Source: Chryseobacterium gleum
Lineage (GTDB): Bacteria; Bacteroidota; Bacteroidia; Flavobacteriales_D; Sanyastnellaceae
Assembly: GCA_945897395.1 (NCBI GenBank)
Contig: CAMDFE010000060.1
Location: 1-8,284, forward strand
Reading direction: 5' to 3'
DNA length: 8,284 nucleotides
Shown here one piece after another: positions 4,911 to 8,284 of the stretch. The first letter of the stretch is position 1; every line of letters begins with the position of its first letter. A program made the translations under genes and the position numbers. Below the pieces are notes generated by a model. The model searched no databases and was not told the DNA's origin. It worked only from the letters and a program-made list of their open reading frames with translations.

Positions 4911-6041
4911 ATGAAAAAAGCCTTGAAAATTGTTCTCATTGTTTTCGGGTCATTAGGTATTCTTATTGGAATTCTCTTCGTAACCGGAAATGGCTATCTC
5001 CCTCGTGGTGTGTATTGCACATACCTACATGGTAAATCAAAGCCAGACATCGATGACCAATCGCTTTTCCATACGAGAAAAATAAAACCTGGAAATGCAA
5101 TTAATCTTCCCGCCAAATTAAAGATACTCTCCGCTGAAAACATTCAGTTCTTAAACTCAACAGAGTCTGAAGCGTTTTTAGTTTTTAAGAACGATACGCT
5201 TGTGTCTGAATGGTATGGGAGTTATGGCGCAGACTCAATGCATTGGAATTCTTTTTCCATGTCGAAAAGTGCTATTTCGTTGCTCATCGGCTGCGCGATT
5301 CAAGACGGAAAAATTTCTTCTCTTCAAGATCCGATTTCAAAATACGTTCCATGGAACAGCAAAGACGTTTCCTTGGAACAACTGCTGCACATGAGCAGCG
5401 GAATTCCGTTTGGAGAAAGTTATAACAGCCCTTTCGGATACATGGCGAAAGCCTACTATGGTCGTGATTTAAAAAAATTAACTTCTCCCTATAAAGTGGA
5501 AGAAACACCAGGGTCCTATTGGTCTTACGAAGGCGGAAATACCGTGTTGTTGGGAATGGTCCTCGAAGCTGCAACACAAACTAAAATTTCGAATTATTTC
5601 GAAGAAAAAATATGGTCTAAAATAGGGGCGTCGTCTCCAGCGTATTGGAACTTAGATAAAGAAAACGGTTTTGAAAAACCTTTCACGGGAATCTATGCAA
5701 CGGCAAAAGATTTCGGAATGCTCGGGCAATGTATTTTACATCACGGAAAAGTAAATGGAGAAGTAGTCATTGACTCTACTTTTTTAGCGCAATCGTTCGA
5801 ACCATGGACGATTCAAGATGGCAACAATTCAATCTGCGACTGGTATGGTTTGCATTGGTGGATGGGCGAAGTAGATGGTGTGAAATTCAAATCGGCACGT
5901 GGCATGCGCGGACAATACATTGTTGTAATTCCAGATAAAAACATGGTCATTGTTCGCGTTGGACACCAACAGTCGAAAGAGCGTGTTAATCACATGCCTG
6001 TAGATCTCTTCGCTTACATTCGAATGGGGCTGGCTAGTTAA
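4911..6041 (+). CDS. Membrane-anchored serine hydrolase, beta-lactamase class C-related
   Basis: This 376-residue protein belongs to the broad class C beta-lactamase/DD-peptidase/esterase superfamily. Residues 5-25 are a hydrophobic signal anchor (ALKIVLIVFGSLGILIGILF), so the catalytic domain is probably periplasmic. The nucleophile motif is S116-M-S-K119 within 'NSFSMSKSAIS'. The second-motif tyrosine is probably Y206 in 'WSYEGGNTVLLG', where the usual YSN reads YEG. The third region is 'ARGMRGQYIVVIPDKNMVIV' (329-348), replacing the KTG/HxG triad. The 'LEQLLHMSSGIPF' segment (155-167) is also typical. The pattern is closer to 6-aminohexanoate-dimer hydrolase/esterase-like members than to true beta-lactamases, so antibiotic resistance should not be assumed; the substrate is unknown. 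The gene starts 5 nt after the coiled-coil gene, and its stop codon overlaps that of the convergent purF by 4 bp. Confidence 0.88.
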   Translation: MKKALKIVLIVFGSLGILIGILFVTGNGYLPRGVYCTYLHGKSKPDIDDQSLFHTRKIKPGNAINLPAKLKILSAENIQFLNSTESEAFLVFKNDTLVSEWYGSYGADSMHWNSFSMSKSAISLLIGCAIQDGKISSLQDPISKYVPWNSKDVSLEQLLHMSSGIPFGESYNSPFGYMAKAYYGRDLKKLTSPYKVEETPGSYWSYEGGNTVLLGMVLEAATQTKISNYFEEKIWSKIGASSPAYWNLDKENGFEKPFTGIYATAKDFGMLGQCILHHGKVNGEVVIDSTFLAQSFEPWTIQDGNNSICDWYGLHWWMGEVDGVKFKSARGMRGQYIVVIPDKNMVIVRVGHQQSKERVNHMPVDLFAYIRMGLAS

Positions 6042-7933
6042 TAAGCACGCTCCGCGCGGCCTTCCATGTAGTTAATGAAGGCTTTGTTCACGACTTTGTT
6101 TCCGCCGGGTGTTGGGTAGTTTCCTGAAAAATACCAATCGCCTTGGTTATTCGGACAAGCTTTGTGAAGCCCTTCAATGGTTTGGAAAAGCACACTCACC
6201 TTGGCTTTCGTGCCTTCAGGAGTAACAAGCTTCGCAACCATTTCAGAAATTTCTTCCTGCGTATACGCTTCGTAAACCTCCTTCACATAATTCCTTACCT
6301 GCTCTTTCGGGACGCCTTCCTGTTCTTTACATTTCAAGTAAACCACATCGAGAACTCCTTCCTTGCCATCGCGCTTCAGCAAGGCAACGATTGCTTGAAA
6401 AGCAATGAAATCGCCCATTTTCGCCATGTCAATTCCATAACAATCAGGATAACGAATTTGCGGAGCGGAAGAAACAATAATGATTCTTTTCGGCTCCAAA
6501 CGATCCAGCATTTTAATAATCGATTTCTTCAATGTGGTTCCGCGAACAATCGAATCGTCAATTACTACAAGTGTATCAACTCCAGGTTTTACAGTTCCGT
6601 GGGTAACATCGTACACATGAGAAACCATTTCATCGCGTGCAGAATCTTGCGTAATGAACGTGCGCATTTTCACATCCTTAATCGCAATTTTTTCTATGCG
6701 TGCTCGCTTGCGAACAATCGCTTCAATCTCTATATTCGATAGCTTTCCAGAAGTTAATTTTTTAATTTTGACGTCATTCAAATGATCTTCTAGTGCTTTA
6801 ATCATCCCGTAAAATGCCGTTTCGGCCGTGTTGGGAATGAAAGAAAAGACGGTATTTTCCAAGTCGTAATTTACTTCTGTTAAAACGCGAGGAACAATGT
6901 TTTTTCCCAAATCTTGACGCTCTTGATAAATCGAAGCGTCGTTTCCTCTCGAAAAATAAATTCGCTCAAATGAGCAAGGTGTTAAAGCCGCCGGAGGTTT
7001 AATTTCTTTCATGGAAGAACTCCCGTCCTTCTTCACCACGTATGCGCAGCCGGCAGGGATTTCTTTAATCTGATCGAGCGGAACATTGAACGCACTTTGA
7101 ATGGGTGGGCGCTCACTAGCAACAACACAAATCTCTTCATCTTCGTAATAAAACGCCGGACGAATTCCGTTTGGATCGCGATAAACAAAGGCGTCGCCAT
7201 GACCTAACATTCCTACTATAGCGAATCCACCATCCCAATCTTTACTTGCGCGCTGAAGCACTCGTTGAATGTCAATGTTCTTCGCAATTAGCTCAGAAAT
7301 CTGTTGGTTTGAATATCCCTGTTGGTTGTATTGATTGAAAAGAACTTGATTTTCTTCATCGAGAAAATGTCCAATCTTTTCCATTACTGTTACCGTGTCT
7401 GTTCTTTCCTTCGGATGTTGTCCCAAGTCAACGAGGAGTCCAAACAATTCATCTACATTCGTTAGATTGAAATTCCCTGCAAGCACTAGATTGCGGGTCA
7501 TCCAGTTGTTTTGACGCAGGAAGGGGTGGCAGTTTTCAATGCTATTTCCACCGTAGGTTCCGTATCTCAAATGACCTAAAAAAACTTCGCCCGTGAAAGC
7601 AAAATTATTCTTAAGGTATTGTGCGTTTTTAAGTTTCTCTGGGGTTTTCTTTGCCATCTCTGCAAAGCGACTCATCACTTTAGCAAAAACTTCACGGACC
7701 GGCTGAGCATCGTTGCTTCGAATTCTAGAAATGTATTTTTTTCCTGGTTCTGGATCTAACTTAATGTTCGCTAAACCCGCACCATCTTGGCCCCGGTTAT
7801 GCTCTTTCTCCATGATGAGATACATTTTGTTTAGCCCGTAAAAAGCGGTTCCGTATTTATCGGTGTAATACTGAAGAGGCTTCTTCAGTCTTAAAAATGC
7901 GATCCCGCATTCGTGTTTGATAGAGTCACTCAT
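6038..7933 (-). CDS. purF: Amidophosphoribosyltransferase (glutamine PRPP amidotransferase), long form
   Basis: PurF makes 5-phosphoribosylamine from PRPP and glutamine, the first step of purine synthesis, in the cytoplasm. The 631-residue protein is over 100 residues longer than E. coli PurF. The class II glutaminase domain has its nucleophile at C9 ('KHECGIAF'), so an 8-residue propeptide would have to be removed. Further glutaminase motifs are HNRGQDGAG (45-53), HLRYGTYGG (121-129), AGNFNLTN (152-159) and DWDGGFAIVG (232-241). The PRPP-binding loop VVIDDSIVRGTT (456-467) is intact. C320 in 'TPCSFERIYFSRG' matches an iron-sulphur ligand region of Bacillus PurF, but the later CxxC is replaced (GDWYFSGNYPT at 598-608), so no 4Fe-4S cluster is expected. 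The C-terminal tail 'NKAFINYMEGRAERAY' is typical of Bacteroidota. It appears to be a single gene with its own promoter. Confidence 0.93.
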   Translation of the reverse strand: MSDSIKHECGIAFLRLKKPLQYYTDKYGTAFYGLNKMYLIMEKEHNRGQDGAGLANIKLDPEPGKKYISRIRSNDAQPVREVFAKVMSRFAEMAKKTPEKLKNAQYLKNNFAFTGEVFLGHLRYGTYGGNSIENCHPFLRQNNWMTRNLVLAGNFNLTNVDELFGLLVDLGQHPKERTDTVTVMEKIGHFLDEENQVLFNQYNQQGYSNQQISELIAKNIDIQRVLQRASKDWDGGFAIVGMLGHGDAFVYRDPNGIRPAFYYEDEEICVVASERPPIQSAFNVPLDQIKEIPAGCAYVVKKDGSSSMKEIKPPAALTPCSFERIYFSRGNDASIYQERQDLGKNIVPRVLTEVNYDLENTVFSFIPNTAETAFYGMIKALEDHLNDVKIKKLTSGKLSNIEIEAIVRKRARIEKIAIKDVKMRTFITQDSARDEMVSHVYDVTHGTVKPGVDTLVVIDDSIVRGTTLKKSIIKMLDRLEPKRIIIVSSAPQIRYPDCYGIDMAKMGDFIAFQAIVALLKRDGKEGVLDVVYLKCKEQEGVPKEQVRNYVKEVYEAYTQEEISEMVAKLVTPEGTKAKVSVLFQTIEGLHKACPNNQGDWYFSGNYPTPGGNKVVNKAFINYMEGRAERAY

Positions 7934-7954
7934 GGAGTGAAAAATAGTTTGCCG

Positions 7955-7987
7955 CGAAGATAGTCCATGCGTCGGCTATGTTCGAAA
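7955..7987 (-). promoter_or_regulatory. purF promoter (-33/-7)
   Basis: On the minus strand a TTTCG element (7983-7987), a 20-nt spacer and TATCTTCG (7955-7962) lie in order, and the -7 box ends 21 nt before the ATG at 7933. Both boxes deviate by one base or so from TTTG and TAnnTTTG, but the spacing is right. I do not see a purine repressor-type palindrome or riboswitch in the leader, which is too short for one. Confidence 0.55.
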
Positions 7988-8084
7988 TAATTAAATCCAT
8001 TTCCTATTTTGGAACGGTAATTTTTCTTTTTTGTTGGGGAAAATGCACCCGACAAGAAAGTTAGTTTAGAGAAAAATAACGATT

Positions 8085-8284
8085 ATGAAAACAATTACAC
8101 TACTCGCGAGCTTGCTTCTTTCTCTAGGAATGGCAGCTCAATCTCACGGTGAAATCTTCGGAAAAATCATCGACGAAAACAACAACCCTATTGCAGGCGT
8201 AATCGTACGCGCAGAAAACAACGGAATCGTTGTAGGTGCGGCAACAGATGAAAGAGGCGTTTACCGAATCAACGGCGTTGAGCC
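8085..8284 (+). CDS. Exported protein with carboxypeptidase-regulatory-like domain, N-terminal fragment
   Basis: Only the first 66 codons are present; the gene runs off the right edge. Residues 1-19 form a Sec signal peptide (MKTITLLASLLLSLGMAAQ), with cleavage probably after Ala18 or Gln19. The mature start 'HGEIFGKIIDENNNPIAGVI' and the following 'ATDERGVYRINGVEP' show the G-x-V/I-x-D-x-x-x-x-P-[IL]-x-G-[VA] and TD-x-x-G-x-[FY]-x-[IL] patterns of the CarboxypepD_reg-like beta domain. In Bacteroidota this domain opens many TonB-dependent receptors (SusC type) and also stands in smaller surface proteins, so the whole product cannot be named. The ATG at 8085 is followed directly by the signal peptide and preceded by an A-rich leader. 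Confidence 0.85.
   Translation, partial: MKTITLLASLLLSLGMAAQSHGEIFGKIIDENNNPIAGVIVRAENNGIVVGAATDERGVYRINGVE

Noticed and set aside
4911..6041. Antibiotic-resistance beta-lactamase
   Set aside because: The SxxK motif is shared by many hydrolases; the second and third motifs do not match true class C beta-lactamases.
6143..6742. 199-residue open frame opposite purF
   Set aside because: It lies wholly antisense to purF, and its composition (rich in Asn, Arg, Phe, His) is that of a shadow frame, with no recognisable domain.
8018..8069. Promoter for the carboxypeptidase-regulatory-domain gene (TAATTTTT at 8018, TAGTTTAG at 8062)
   Set aside because: Each candidate has a mismatch to TAnnTTTG and neither has a -33 element at the right spacing, so I cannot choose one.

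Overview
The window looks like ordinary chromosome from a member of the Bacteroidota, most likely a Flavobacteriales-type organism. I infer this from two things. Perfect or near-perfect TAnnTTTG (-7) promoter boxes lie upstream of most genes, with no strong Shine-Dalgarno sequences. The protein set is also typical of the phylum: an lpxC start of the Bacteroidota type, a long ~630-residue PurF with Cys9, a RecO without obvious zinc cysteines, and a carboxypeptidase-regulatory-domain protein with a Sec signal. The genus cannot be fixed from the sequence. I see no insertion sequence, phage gene, CRISPR array or rRNA.

Layout. 1-140 (-): the 5' end of lpxC (lipid A synthesis), running off the left edge. 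201-764 (-): a TetR/AcrR-family repressor whose promoter start region carries an 18-bp inverted repeat, so it is probably autoregulated. 885-1735 (+): a two-gene unit with a 2-nt gap, encoding a GatB/YqeY-domain protein and a small retropepsin-like 'ATP-dependent zinc protease' (RimB-type) protein. 1969-2631 (+): recO. 2655-3785 (+): DNA polymerase III delta' (holB-like). A two-way hairpin terminator at about 3790-3813 then separates holB from a tRNA-Cys(GCA) on the minus strand (3821-3891). 3988-6041 (+): a probable two-gene operon encoding a membrane-anchored coiled-coil protein of unknown function and a membrane-anchored SxxK serine hydrolase. 6038-7933 (-): purF, converging on the hydrolase gene so that both stop codons share one TTAA. 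8085-8284 (+): the start of an exported protein with a CarboxypepD_reg-like domain, cut by the right edge.

How the genes relate. recO and holB form a DNA repair/replication pair, and purF is a purine synthesis enzyme with its own promoter. The coiled-coil/hydrolase pair is the only place where co-transcription suggests a poorly described joint function, probably at the cell envelope. No gap without a gene exceeds 300 bases. The longest is 1736-1968, which holds a possible terminator and the recO promoter.

I did not find a clear new system. The best candidates for follow-up are the coiled-coil/serine hydrolase operon, the tetR operator without a visible efflux target, and the promoter boxes that sit almost on the start codons of lpxC and holB.
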